In this document: positions 29,880-43,900 of the stretch, one piece after another
How the letters are laid out: every line of letters begins with the position of its first letter
Position numbering within the stretch: position 1 is the stretch's first letter
Assembly: GCA_029168955.1 (NCBI GenBank)
Contig: JAPDOI010000138.1
Coordinates: forward strand, 380,001 to 444,000
Length of the DNA stretch: 64,000 bases
Origin: Aplectana chamaeleonis
Taxonomy: Eukaryota; Nematoda; Chromadorea; Rhabditida; Cosmocercidae
Direction of reading: 5' to 3'
Notes under the pieces: generated by a model
Databases searched by the model: none
Seen by the model: only the letters and a program-made list of their open reading frames with translations
Told to the model about the DNA's origin: nothing
Program-made: the position numbers and the translations under genes

Positions 29880-32800
29880 GTGCGACCCAAATGAGTAAGC
29901 GCAGGACGCCGTAGAAAGTGTGTGGGACCCAAATAACAGTGCGTCGGACGCCGTAGAATGTTTGTGGGACCCAAATGAGAGCTCGCAGGATGCCGTAGAA
30001 AGTGTGCGGGACCCAAACGGGTGTGCGCAGAACGTCGTAGAAAGTGTGTGGGACCCAAATGAGAGTGCGCAGAACGCCGTAGAAAGTGTGTGGGACCCAA
30101 ATAACAGTGCGCAGGACGCGGGAGAAAGTGTGCGGGACCCAAATGAGAGTGCGCAGGACGCCGTAGAAAGTGTGGGACCCAAGTGACAGTGCGCAGGACG
30201 CCGGAGAAAGTGTGTGGGACCCAAATGAGTGTGCGCAGGACGCCGTAGAAAATGTGCGGGACCCAAATGAGAGTGCGCAGAACGCCGTTGAAAGTGTGTG
30301 GGACCCAAATAACAGTGCGCAGGATGCCGGAGAGAGTGTGCGACCCAAATGAGTAAGCGCAGGACGCCGTAGAAAGTGTGTGGGACCCAAATAACAGTGA
30401 GTCGGACGCCGTAGAAAGTGTTTGGGACCCAAAAAAGTGTGTGGGACCCAAGTGGGATGCACCGGAGGCCGTAGAAAGTGTGTGGGACCCAAATAACAGT
30501 GCGCCGGACGCCTCAGAAAAGGTGTGGGATCCAAATAACAGTGCGCCGGACGCCGTAGAAAGTGTGCGGGACCCAAATGAGTGTGCGCAGGACGCCGTAG
30601 AAAGTGTGCGGGACCCAAATGAGAGTGCGCAGAACGCCGTAGAAAGTGTGCGGGACCCAAATGAGTGTGCGCAGGACGCCGTAGAAAGTGTGCGGGACCC
30701 AAATGAGAGTGCGCAGAACGCCGTAGAAAGTGTGTGGGACCCAAATAACAGTGCGCAGGACGCCGTAGAAAATGTGCGGGACCCAAATGAGAGTGCGCAG
30801 AACGCCGTAGAAAGTGTGTGGGACCCGAATAACAGTGCGCAGGACGCCGGAGAAAGTGTGCGACCCAAATGAGTAAGCGCAGGACGCCGTAGAAAGTGTG
30901 TGGGACCCAAATAACAGTGCGTCGGACGCCGTGGAAAGTGTGTGGGACCCAAGTGGGATGCACCGGAGGCCGTAGAAAGTGTGTGGGACCCAAATGAGAG
31001 TGCGCAGGACGCCGTAGAAAGTGTGTGGGACCCAAATAACTGTGCGCCGGACGCCTCAGAAAAGGTGTGGGATCCAAATAACAGTGCGCCGGACGCCGTA
31101 GAAAGTGTGCGGGACCCAAATGAGTGTGCGCAGGACGCCGTAGAAAGTGTGCGGGACCCAAATGAGAGTGCGCAGAACGCCGTAGAAAGTGTGTGGGACA
31201 CAAATGAGAGTGCGCAGAACGCCGTAGAAAGTGTGTGGGACCCAAGTGGGATGCACCGGAGGCCGTAGAAAGTGTGCACGACCCAAATGAGTGTGCGCAG
31301 GACGCCGTAGAAAGTGTGCGGGACCCAAATGAGAGTGCGCAGAACGCCGTAGAAAGTGTGTGGGACCCAAATAACAGTGCGCAGGACGCCGTAGAAAATG
31401 TGCGGGACCCAAATGAGAGTGCGCAGAACGCCGTAGAAAGTGTGTGGGACCCGAATAACAGTGCGCTGGACGCCGGAGAAAGTGTGCGACCCAAATGAGT
31501 AAGCGCAGGACGCCGTAGAAAGTGTGTGGGACCCAAATAACAGTGCGTCGGACGCCGTGGAAAGTTTGTGGGACCCAAATGAGAGTTCGCAGGATGCCGT
31601 AGAAAGTGTGCGGGACCCAAACGGGTGTGCGCAGAACGTCGTAGAAAGTGTGTGGGACCCAAGTGGGATGCACCGGAGGCCGTAGAAAGTGTGTGGGACC
31701 CAAATGAGAGTGCGCAGGACGCCGTAGAAAGTGTGTGGGACCCAAATAACTGTGCGCCGGACGCCTCAGAAAAGGTGTGGGAACCAAATAACAGTGCGCC
31801 GGACGCCGTAGAAAGTGTGCGGGACCCAAATGAGTGTGCGCAGGACGCCGTATAAAAGTGTGCGGGACCCAAATGAGAGTGCGCAGAACGCCGTAGAAAG
31901 TGTGTGGGACCCAAATGAGAGTGCGCAGAACGCCGTAGAAAGTGTGTGGGACCCGAATAACAATGCGCAGGACGCCGGAGAAAGTGTGCGACCCAAATGA
32001 GTAAGCGCAGGACGCCGTAGAAAGTGTGTGGGACCCAAATAACAGTGCGTCGGACGCCGTAGAAAGTGTGTGGGACCCAAATGAGAGTTCGCAGGATGCC
32101 GTAGAAAGTGTGCGGGACCCAAACGGGTGTGCGCAGAACGTCGTAGAAAGTGTGTGGGACCCAAGTGGGATGCACCGGAGGCCGTAGAAAGTGTGTGGGA
32201 CCCAAATGAGAGTGCGCAGGACGCCGTAGAAAGTGTGTGGGACCCAAATGAGAGTGCGCAGGACGCCGTAGAAAGTGTGTGGGACCCAAATAACAGTGCG
32301 TCGGACGCCGTAGAAAGTGTGTGGGACCCAAATGAGTGTGCGCAGGACGCCGTAGAAAATGTGCGGGACCCAAATGAGAGTGCGCAGAACGCCGTAGAAA
32401 GTGTGTGGGACCCAAATGAGAGTGCGCAGAACGCCGTAGAAAGTGTGTGGGACCCGAATAACAATGCGCAGGACGCCGGAGAAAGTGTGCGACCCAAATG
32501 AGTAAGCGCAGGACGCCGTAGAAAGTGTGTGGGACCCAAATAACAGTGCGTCGGACGCCGTAGAAAGTGTGCGGGACCCAAACGGGTGTGCGCAGAACGT
32601 CGTAGAAAGTGTGTGGGACCCAAGTGGGATGCACCGGAGGCCGTAGAAAGTGTGTGGGACCCAAATGAGAGTGCGCAGGACGCCGTAGAAAGTGTGTGGG
32701 ACCCAAATAACAGTGCGCCGGACGCCTCAGAAAAGGTGTGGGATCCAAATAACAGTGCGCCGGACGCCGTAGAAAGTGTGCGGGACCCAAATGAGAGTGC

Positions 32801-35800
32801 GCAGAACGTCGTAGAAAGTGTGTGGGACCCAAAAAACAGTGCGTAGAACGCCGTAGAAAGTGTGTGGGACCCAAATAACAGTGCGCAGGACGCCGGAGAA
32901 AGTGTGCGACCCAAATGAGTAAGCGCAGAACGCCGTAGAAAGTGTGTGGGACCAAAATAACAGTGCGCCGGACGCCGTAGAAAGTGTGCGGGACCCAAAT
33001 GAGAGTGCGCAGAACGTCGTAGAAAGTGTGTGGGACCCAAGTGGGATGTACCGGAGGCCGTAGAAAGTGTGTGGAACCCAAATAACAGTGGGCCGGACGC
33101 CGTAGAAAGTGTGCGGGACCCAAATGAGAGTGCGCAGGACGCCGTAGAAAGCGTGTGGGTCCCAAATAACATGCGCAGGACGCCGTAGAAAGTGTGCGGG
33201 ACCCAAATGAGTGTGCGCAGAACGCCTCCGAAAGTGTGTGGGACCCAAATAACAGTGCGTCGGACGCCGTGGAAAGTGTGTGGGACCCAAGTGGGATGCG
33301 CCGGAGGCCGTAGAAAGTTTGCGGGACCCAAATGAGAGTGCGCAGAATGCCGTAGAAAGTGTGTGGGACCCAAATAACAGTGCGCCGGACGCCGTAGAAA
33401 GTGTGCGGGATCCAAATAACAGTGCGCCGGACGCCGTAGAAAGTGTGCGGGACCCAAATGAGTGGGCGCAGGACGCGGTAGAAAGTGTGTGGGACCCATT
33501 TGAGAGTGCGCAGAACGCCGTAGAAAGTGTGTGGGACACAAATGAGAGTGCGCAGAACGCCGTAAAAAGTGTGTGGGACCCAAGTGGGATGCGCCGGAGG
33601 CCGTAGAAAGTGTGCATGACCCAAATGAGAGTGCGTAGGACGCCGTAGAAAGTGTGCGGGACCCAAATGAGTGTACGCAGGACGCCGTAGAAAGTGTGCG
33701 GGACCCAAATAACAGTGCGCAGGACGCCGGAGAAATTGTGCGGGACCCAAATGAGAGTGCGCAGAACGCCGTAGAAAGTGTGTGGGACCCAAATAACAGT
33801 GCGCAGGACGCCGGAGAAAGTGTGCGACCCGAATGAGTAAGCGCAGGACGCCGTAGAAAGTGTGTGGGACCCGAATAGCAGTGCGTCGGACGCCGTAGAA
33901 AGTGTGTGGGACCCAAATGAGAGTTCGCAGGATGCCGTAGAAAGTGTGCGGGACCCACACGGTTGTGCGCAGAACGTCGTAGAAAGTGTGTGGGACCCGA
34001 GTGGGATGCACCGGAGGCCGTAGAAAGTGTGTGGGACCCAAATGAGAGTGCGCAGGACGCCGTAGAAAGTGTGTGGGACCCAAATAACAGTGCGCCGGAC
34101 GCCTCAGAAAAGGTGTGGGATCCAAATAACAGTGCGCCGGACGCCGTAGAAAGTGTGCGGGACCCAAATGAGTGTGCGCAGGACGCCGTAGAAAGTGTGC
34201 GGGACCCAAATGAGAGTGCGCAGAACGCCGTAGAAAGTGTGTGGGACCCAAATGAGAGTGCGCAGAACGCCGTAGAAAGTGTGTGGGACCCGAATAACAA
34301 TGCGCAGGACGCCGGAGAAAGTGTGCGACCCAAATGAGTAAGCGCAGGACGCCGTAGAAAGTGTGTGGGACCCAAATAACAGTGCGTCGGACGCCGTAGA
34401 AAGTGTGCGGGACCCAAACGGGTGTGCGCAGAACGTCGTAGAAAGTGTGTGGGACCCAAGTGGGATGCACCGGAGGCCGTAGAAAGTGTGTGGGACCCAA
34501 ATGAGAGTGCGCAGGACGCCGTAGAAAGTGTGTGGGACCCAAATAACTGTGCGCCGGACGCCTCAGAAAAGGTGTGGGATCCAAATAACAGTGCGCCGGA
34601 CGCCGTAGAAAGTGTGCGGGACCCAAATGAGAGTGCGCAGAACGCCGTAGAAAGTGTGTGGGACCCAAATGAGAGTGCGCAGAACGCCGTAGAAAGTGTG
34701 TGGGACCCGAATAACAATGCGCAGGACGCCGGAGAAAGTGTGCGACCCAAATGAGTAAGCGCAGGACGCCGTAGAAAGTGTGTGGGACCCAAATAACAGT
34801 GCGTCGGACGCCGTAGAAAGTGTGCGGGACCCAAATGAGAGTGCGCAGAACGCCGTAGAAAGTGTGTGGGACCCAAATAACAGTGCGCAGGACGCCGTAG
34901 AAAGTGTGTGGGACCCAAATGAGTGCGCAGGACGCCGTAGAAAGTGTGTGGGACCCAAATAACAGTGCGCCGGACGCCATAGAAAGTGTGTGGGACCCAA
35001 ATGAGAGTGCGCAGAACGCCGTAGAAAGTGTGTGGGACCCAAATGAGTGTGCGCAGAACGCCGTAGAAAGTGTGTAGGACCCAAATAACAGTGCGCAGAA
35101 CGCCGTAGAAAGTGTGTGGGACCCAAAGGAGAGTGCGCAGGACGCCGTAGAAAGTGTGTGGGACCCGAATGAGAGTGCGCAGAACGCCGTAGAAAGTGTG
35201 TGGGACCCAGATAACAGTGCGCAGGACGCCGTAGAAAAAGTGTGTGGGACCCAAATGAGAGTGCGCAGAACGCCGTAGAAAGTGTGTGGGACCCAAATGA
35301 GAGTGCGCAGAACGCCGTAGAAAGTGTGTGCGACCCAAATGAGTAAGCGCAGGACGCCGTAGAAAGTGTGTGCGACCCAAATAACAGTGCGCAGAACGCC
35401 GTAGAAAGTGTGTGGGACCCAAATAACAGTGCGCCGGACGCCGTAGAAAGTGTGCGGGACTCAAATGAGAGTGCGCAGGACGCCGTAGAAAGTGTGTGGG
35501 ACCCAAATAACAGTGCGCCGGACGCCGTAAAAAGTGTGCGGCACCCAAATGAGAGTGCGCAGGACGCCGTACAAAGTGTGTGGGACTCAAACGAGAGTGC
35601 GCAGGACGCCGTAGAAAGTGTGTGGGACCCAGATAACAGTACGCCGGACGCCGTAGAAAGTGTGGGACCCAAATGAGTGTGCGCAGGACGCCGTAGAAAG
35701 TGTGCGGGACCCAGATGAGTGTGCGCAGGACGCCGTAGAAAGTGTGTGGGACCCAAATGGGTGCGCGCAGAACGCCGTAGAAAGTGTGTGGGACCCAAAT

Positions 35801-37940
35801 AACAATGCGCAGGACGCCGGAGAAAGTGTGCGACCCAAATGAGTAAGCGCAGGACGCCGTAGAAAGTGTGCGGGACCCAAATGAGAGTGCGCAGGACGCC
35901 GTAGAAAGTGTGCGGGACCCAAACGGGTGTGCGCAGAACGTCGTAGAAAGTGTGTGGGACCCAAGTGGGATGCGCCGGAGGCCGTAGAAAGTTTGCGGGA
36001 CCCAAATAACAGTGCGTCGGACGCCGTAGAAAGTGTGTGGGACCCAAATAACAGTGCGCCGGATGCCTCAGAAAAGGTGTGGGATCCAAATAACAGTGCG
36101 TCGTACGCCGTAGAAAGTGTGCGGGACCCAAATGAGAGTGCGCAGAACGCCGTAGAAAGTTAGTGGGACCCAAATGAGAGTGCGCAGAACGCCGTAGAAA
36201 GTGTGTGGGACCCAAATAACAATGAGCCGGACGCCGTAGAAAGTGTGCGACCCAAATGAGTAAGCGCAGGACGCCGTAGAAAGTGTGTGGGACCCAAATA
36301 ACAGTGCGTCGGACGCCGTAGAAAGTGTGTGGGACCCAAATGAGAGTTCGCAGGACGCCGTAGAAAGTTTGCGGGACCCAAATAACAGTGAGCCGGACGC
36401 CGTAGAAAGTGTGCGGGACCCAAATGAGAGTGCGCAGGACGCCGTAGAAAGTGTGTGGGACCCAAATAACAGTGCGTCGGACGCCGTAGAAAGTGTGCGT
36501 GACCCAAATAAGAGTGCGCAGGACGCCTTAGAAAGTGTGTGGGACCCAAATAACAGTGCGCAGGACGCCGGAGAAAAGTGTGTGGGACCCAAATGAGTGC
36601 GCAGGACGCCGTAGAAAGTGTGTGGGACCCAAATAACAGTGCGCAGGACGTCGTAGAAAGTGTGTGGCACCCAAATGAGAGTGCGGAGGACGCCGTAGAA
36701 AGTGTGTGGGACCCAAATGAGAGTGCGCAGCACGACGTAGAAAGTGTGTGGGACCCAAATGAGAGTGCGCAGGACGTCGTAGAAAGTGTGTGGGAGCCAA
36801 ACGAGAGTGCGCAGGACGCCGTAGAAAGTGTGTGGGACCCAAATGAGTGCGCAGGACGCCGTAGAAAGTGTGTGGGACCCAAATAACAGTGCGCAGGACG
36901 CCGTAGAAAGTGTGGGACCCAAATGAGAGTGCGCAGGACGCCGTAGAAAGTGTGTGGGACCCAAATGAGAGTGCGCAGGACGCCGTAGAAAGTGTGTGGG
37001 ACCCAAATGAGAGTGCGCAGGACGCCGTAGAAAGTGTGGGGGACCCAAATAACATTGCGCGGGACGCCGTAGAAAGTGTGCGGGACCCAAATGAGAGTGC
37101 GCAGGACGCCGTAGAAAGTGTGTGGGGCCCAAATGAGAGTGCGCAGGACGCCGTAGAAAGTGTGCGGGACCAAAATGAGAGTGCGCAGGACGCCGTAGAA
37201 AGTGTGTGGGACCCAGATGAGTGTGCGCAGGACGCCGTAGAAAGTGTGCGGGACCCAAATGAGTGTGCGTAGAACGCCGTAGAAAGTGTGTGGGACCCAA
37301 ATAACAGTGCGCAGGACGCCGTAGAAAGTGTGTGGGACCCAAATGAGAGTGCGCAGAACGCCGTAGAAAGTGTGTGGGACCCAAATAACAGTGCGCAGGA
37401 CGCCGTAGAAGAAAGTGTTTGGGACCCGAATGAGAGTACGCAGTACGCCGTAGAAAGTGTGTGGGACCCAAATAACAGTGCGCAGGACGCCGTACAAAGT
37501 GTGTGGGACCCAAACGAGAGTGCGCAGGACGCCGTAGAAAGTGTGTGGGACCCGAATGAGAGTGCGCAGAACGCCGTAGAAAGTGTGTGGGACCCAAATG
37601 AGAGTGCGCAGGACGCCGTAGAAAGTGTGTGGGACCCAAGTGAGAGTGCGCAGGACGCCGTAGAAAGTGTGTGGGACCCAAATGAGAGTGCGCAGAACGC
37701 CGTAGAAAGTGTTTGGGACCCAAATAACAGTGCGCTGGACGCCGTAGAAACTGTGTGGGACCCAAATGAGTGTGCGCAGGACGCCGTAGAAAGTGTGCGG
37801 GACCCAAATGAGAGTGCGCAGAACGCCGTAGAAAGTGTGTGGGACCCAAATGAGAGTGCGCAGAACGCCGTAGAAAGTGTGTGGGACCCAAATAACAGTG
37901 CGCAGGACGCCGGAGAAAGTGTGCGACCTAAATGAGTAAG
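29880..37940 (+). repeat. Array B domain 1: higher-order repeat with a 2-bp-deleted variant
   Basis: The variant GTGCGACCCAAATGAGTAAG, which lacks the GG of GCGGGACC, recurs at about 29,885, 30,343, 30,861, 31,487, 31,988, 32,491, 32,909, 33,829, 34,327, 34,744, 35,330, 35,831, 36,250 and 37,925. The usual spacing is about 417, 458 or 500 bp, that is 10-12 units. Companion variants (GGATGCACCGGAGGCCG and CCTCAGAAAAGGTGTGGGAT) recur in fixed order within each block. Confidence 0.85.
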
Positions 37941-40900
37941 CGTAGAACGCCGTAGAAAGTGTGTGGGACCCGAATAGCAGTGCGCAGGACGCCGTAGAAA
38001 GTGTGCGGACCCAAATGAGTGTGCGCAGAACGCCGTAGAAAGTGTTTGGGACCCAAATGAGAGTGCGCAGGACGCCGTAGAAAATGTGTGGGACCCAAAT
38101 AACAGTGCGCCGGACGCCGTAGAAAGTGTGGGGACACAAATGAGAGTGCGCAGGAAGCCGTAGAAAGTGTGTGGGACCCAAATAACAGTGCGCCGGACGC
38201 CGTAGAAAGTGTGGGGACACAAATGAGAGTGCGCACGACGCCGTAGAAAGCGTGCGGGACCTAAATGAGAGCGCGCCGAGCGCCTAGAAAGTGTGTGGGA
38301 CCCAAATGAGAGTGCGCAGGACGCCGTAGAAAATGTGCGGTATCCAAATGGGTGTGCGCAGGACGCCGTACAAAATGTGTGGGACCCAAATAAGAGTGCC
38401 CAGGACGCCGTAGAAAATGTGTGGGACCCAAATGAGAGTGCGCAGGACGCCGTAGAAAGTGTGTGGGACCCAAATGAGAGTGCGCAGAACGCCGTAGAAA
38501 GTGTGTGGGACCCAAATGAGAGTGCGCAGGACGCCGTAGAAAGTGTGGGACCCAAATGAGAGTGCGCAGGACGCCGTAGAAAGTGTGTGGGACCCAAATA
38601 ACAGTGCGCAGGACGCCGTAGAAAGTGTGGGACCCAAATCAGAGTGCGCAGGATGCCGTAGAAAGTGTGTGGGACCCAAATAACAGTGCGCAGAACGCTG
38701 TAGAAAGTGTGTGGGACCCAAATGAGAGTGCGCAGGACGCCGTAGAAAATGTGTGGGACCCAAATGAGTGTGCGCAGAACGCTGTAGAATGTGTGTGGCG
38801 CCCAAATGAGAGTGCGCAGGACGCCGTAGAAAGTGTGTGGGGCCCAAATGAGAGTGCGCAGGACGCCGTAGAAAATGTGTGGGACCCAAATGAGTGTGCG
38901 CAGAACGCCGTAGAAAGTGTGTGGGGCCCAAATGAGAGTGCGCAGGACGCCGTAGAAAATGTGTGGGACCCAAATAACAATGCGCTGGACGCCGTAGAAA
39001 ATGTGTGGGACCCAAATGAGAGTGCGCAGGACGCCGTAGAAAGTGTGTGGGATCCAAATAAGAGTGCGCAGAACGCCGTAGAAAGTGTGTGGGACCCAAA
39101 TGAGAGTGCGCAGGACGCCGTAGAAAGTGTGCGGGATCCAAATCAGTGTACGCAGAACGCCGTAGAAAGTGTGTGGGTACCAAATAACAGTGCGCCGGAC
39201 GCCGTAGAAAGTGTGCGGGACTCAAATGAGAAAGCGCAGGACGCCGTAGAAAGTGTGTGGGACCCAAATAACAGTGCGTCGGACGTCGTAGAAAGTGTGT
39301 GGGACCCAAATGAGAGTGCTCAGGACGCCGTAGAAAGTTTGTTGGACCCAAATGAGAGTTCGCAGAACGCCGTAGAAAATGTGTGGGACCCAAGTGAGAG
39401 TGCGCAGGACGCCGTAGAAAGTGTGTGGGACCAAAATGAGAGTACGCAGGACGCCGTAGAAAGTGTGTGGGACGCAAATGAGAGATCGCAGGACGCCGTA
39501 GAAAGTGTGTGGGACCCAAATAACAGTGCGCAGGACGCCGTAGAAAGTGTGTGGGACCCAAATGAGTGCGCAGGACGCCGTAGAAAGTGTGTGGGACCCA
39601 AATGAGAGTGCGCAGAACGCCGTAGAAAGTGTGTGGGACCCAAATAAGAGTGCGCAGGACGCCGTTGAAAATGTGTGGGACCCAAATGAGAGTGCGCAGG
39701 ACGCCGTAGAAAGTGTGCGGGACCCCAGTAGGAGAACGCAAGACGCCGTAGAACGTGTGTGGGACCCAAATGAGGGTGCGCAGGACGCCGTAGAAAGTGT
39801 GTGGGACCCAAATGAGTGTGCGCAGAACGCCGAAGAAAGTGTGTGGGACCCAAATGAGAGTGCGCAGGACGCCGTTGAAAATGTGTGGGACCCAAATGAG
39901 AGGGCGCAGGACGCCGGAGAAAGTGAGTGGGACCCAAATAACAGTGCGCAGGACGCCGTAGACAGTGTGTGGGACCCAAATGAGAGTGCGCAGAACGCCG
40001 TAGAAAGTGTGTGGAAAACAAATAACAGTGCGCAGGACGCCGTAGAAAGTGTGTGGGATCCAAATGAGTGTGCGCAGGACGCCGTAGAAAGTGTGTGGGA
40101 CCCAAATGAGTGTGCGCAGAACGCCGTAGAAAGTGTGTGGGACCCAAATGAGAGTGCGCAGGACGCCGTAGAAAGTGTGTTGGACCCAAATGAGAGTGCG
40201 CAGAACGCCGTAGAAAGTGTGTGTGACCCAAATTACAGTGCGTCGGACGCCGTAGAAAGTGTGTGGGACCCAAATGAGTGTGCGCACGACGCCGTAGAAA
40301 GTGTGTGGGACCCAAATAACAGTGCGCCGGACGCCGTAGAAACTGTGTGGGACCCAAACGAGAGTGCGCAGGACGCCGTAGAAAGTGTGTGGGACCCAAA
40401 TGAGAGTGCGCAGAACGCCGTAGAAAGTTTGTGGGACTCAAATAACAGTGCGCAGGACGCCGTAGAAAGTGTGTGGGGCTCAAATAATAGTGCGCAGGAC
40501 GCCGTAGAAAGTGTGTGGGGCCCAAATGAAAGTGGGCAGGACGCCGTAGAAAGTGTGTGGAACTCGAATAACAGTGCGCCGGACGCCGTAGAAAGTGTGT
40601 GGGACCCAAATGAGAGTGCGCAGGACGCCGTAGAAAGTGTGTGGGACTCAAATAACAGTGCGCAGGACGCCGTAGAAAGTGTGTGGGACCCAAATGAGAG
40701 TGCGCAGGACGCCGTAGAAAGTGTGGGACCCAAATGAGAGTGCGCAGGACGCCGTAGAAAGTGTGTGGGACCCAAATAACAGTGCGCAGGACGCCGTAGA
40801 AAGTGTGTGGGACCCAAATGAGTGCGCAGAACGCCGTAGAAAGTGTGTGGGACCCAAATAACAGTGCGCAGGACGCCGTAGAAAGTGTGTGGGACCCAAA

Positions 40901-43900
40901 TGAGAGTGCGCAGGACGCCGTAGAAAGTGTGTGGGACCCAAATAACAGTGCGCAGGACGCCGTAGAAAGTGTGTGGGACCCAAATGAGAGTGCGCAGGAC
41001 GCCGTAGAAAGTGTGTGGGACCCAAATGAGAGTGCGCAGGACGCCGTAGAAAGTGTGTGGGACCCAAATGAGAGTGCGCAGGACGCCGTAGAAAGTGTGT
41101 GGGACCCAAATGAGAGTGCGCAGAACGCCGTAGAAAGTGTGTGGGACCCAAATAACAGTGCGCAGGACGCCGTAGAAAGTGTGTGGGACCCAAATGAGAG
41201 TGCGCAGGACGCCGTAGAAAGTGTGTGGGACCCAAATGAGTGCGCAGAACGCCGTAGAAAGTGTGTGGGACCCAAATGAGAGTGCTCAGGACGCGGTAGA
41301 AAATGTGTGGGACTCAAGTAACAGTGCGCAGGACGCCGTAGAAAGTGAGTGGGACCCAAATGAGAGTGCGCAGGACGCCGTAGAAAGTGTGGGACCCAAA
41401 TGGGTGCGCAGGACGCCGTAGAAAGTGTGTGGGACCCAAATGAGTGCGCAGGACGCCGTAGAAAGTGTGTGGGACCCAAATGAGAGTGCGCAGGACGCCG
41501 TAGAAAGTGTGTGGGACCCAAATGAGAGTGCGCAGGACGCCGTAGAAAGTGTGTGGGACTCAAATAACAGTGCGCCGGACGCCGTAGAAAGTGTGTGGGA
41601 CCCAAATGAGAGGGCGCAGGACGCCGTAGAAAGTGTGTGGGACCCAAATGAGAGTGCGCAGAACGCCGTAGAAAGTGTGTGGGACCCAAATAACAGTGCG
41701 CCGGACGCCGTAGAAACTGTGCGGGACCCAGATGAGAGAGCGCCGGATGCCGTAGAAAGTGTGTGGGACCCAAATGAGAGTGCGCAGGACGCCGTAGAAA
41801 GTGTGTGGGACCCAAATGAGACTGCGCAGGACGCGGTAGAAAGTGCGCGTGACCCAAATGAGAGTGCGCAGGACGCCGTAGAAAGTGTGTGGGACCCAAA
41901 TGAGAGTGCGCAGGACGCCGTAGAAAGTGTGTGGGACCCAAATGAGAGTGCGCAGGACGCCGTAGAAAGTGTGTGGGACCCAAATGAGAGTGCGCAGAAC
42001 GCCGTAGAAAGTGTGTGGGACCCAAATAACAGTGCGCCGGACGCCGTAGAAAGTGTGTGGGACCCAAATAACAGTGCGCCGGACGCCGTAGAAAGTGTGT
42101 GGGACCCAAATGAGAGTGCGCAGAACGCCGTAGAAAGTGTGTGGGACCCAAATGAGAGTGCGTAGGACGCCGTAGAAAATGTGTGGGACCCAAATAGCAG
42201 TGCGTAGGACGCCGTAGAATGTGTGTGGGACCCTAATGAGAGTGCGCAGAACGCCGTAGAAAGTGTGTGGGACCCAAATAACAGTGCGCCGGACGCCGTA
42301 GAAAGTGTGTGGGACCCAAATGAGAGTGCGCAGGACGCCGTAGAAAGTGTGTGGGACCCAAATGAGTGCGCAGGACGCCGTAGAAAGTGTGTGGGACCCA
42401 AATGAGAGTGCGCAGAACGCCGTAGAAAGTGTGTCGCACCCAAATAAGAGCGCGCAGCGCCGTAGAAAGTGTGTGGGACTCAATTAGCAGTGCGTGGGAT
42501 GCCGTAGAAAGTGTGGGACCCAAATGAGAGTGCGCAGAACGCCGTAAAAAGTGTGTGGGACCCAAATAACAGTGCGCCGGACGCAGTGGAAATTGTGTGG
42601 GACCCAAATGAGAGTGCGCAGGACTCCGTAGAAAGTGTGTGGGACCCAAATGAGAGTGCGCAGAACGCCGTAGAAAGTGTGTGGGACCCAAATAACCGTG
42701 CGCAGGACGCCGTAGAAAGTGTGTGGGACCCAAATGAGAGTGCGCAGGACGCCGTAGAAAGTGTGTGGGACCCAAATAACAGTGCGCAGGACGCCGTAGA
42801 AAGTGTGTGGGACCCAAATAACAGTGCGCAGAACGCCGTAGAAAGTGTGGACCCAAATGAGTGTGCGCAGGACGCCGTAGAAAGTGTGTGGGACCCAAAT
42901 GAGAGTGCGCAGGACGCCGTAGAAAGTGTGTGGGACCCAAATGAGAGTGCGCAGGACGCCGTAGAAAGTGTGTGGGACCCAAATAACAGTGCGCAGGACG
43001 CCGGAGAAAGTGTGGGACCCAAATGAGTGTGCGCAGAACGCCGTAGAAAGTGTGTGGGACCCAAATAACAGTGCGCAGGACGCCGTAGAAAGTGTGTGGG
43101 GCCCAAATGAGAGTGCGCAGGACGCCGTAGAAAATGTGTGGGACCCAAATGAGAGTGCGCAGGACGCAGTAGAAAGTGTGTGGGACCCAAATGAGGGTGC
43201 GCAGGACGCCGTAGAAAATGGGTGAGACCCAAATAACAGTGCGCAGGACGCCGTAGAAAGTGTGTGGGACCCAAATGAGAGTGCGCAGGACGCCGTAGAA
43301 AGTGTGTGGGACCCAAATGAGAGTGCGCAGAACGCCGTAGAAAGTGTGTGGGACCCAAATGAGTGCGCAGGACGCCGTAGAAAGTGTGTGGGACCCAAAT
43401 GAGAGTGCGCAGGACGCCGTAGAAAGTGTGTGGGACCCAAATAACAGTGCGCAGGACGCCGTAGAAAGCGTGTGGGGCCCGATTGAGAGTGCGCAGAACG
43501 CTGTAGAAAGTGTGTTGGGCCCGAATGAGAGTGCGCAGGACGCCGTAGAAAATGTGTGGGACCCAAATGAGTGTGCGCAGAACGCTGTAGAATGTGTGTG
43601 GCGCCCAAATGAGAGTGCGCAGGACGCCGTAGAAAGTTTGTGGGCCCAAATGAGAGTGCGCAGGACGCCGTAGAAAGTGTGTGGGACCCAAATAACAGTG
43701 CGCAGAACGCTGTAGAAAGTGTGTGGGACCCAAATGAGAGTGCGCAGGACGCCGTAGAAAATGTGTGGGACCCAAATGAGAGTGCACAGGACGCCGATGA
43801 AAGTGTGTGGGACCCAAATAACGGTGCGCCGGACGCCGTAGAAAGTGTGTGGAACCCAAATAACAGTGCGCCAGACGCCCTAGAAAGTGTGTCGAACCCA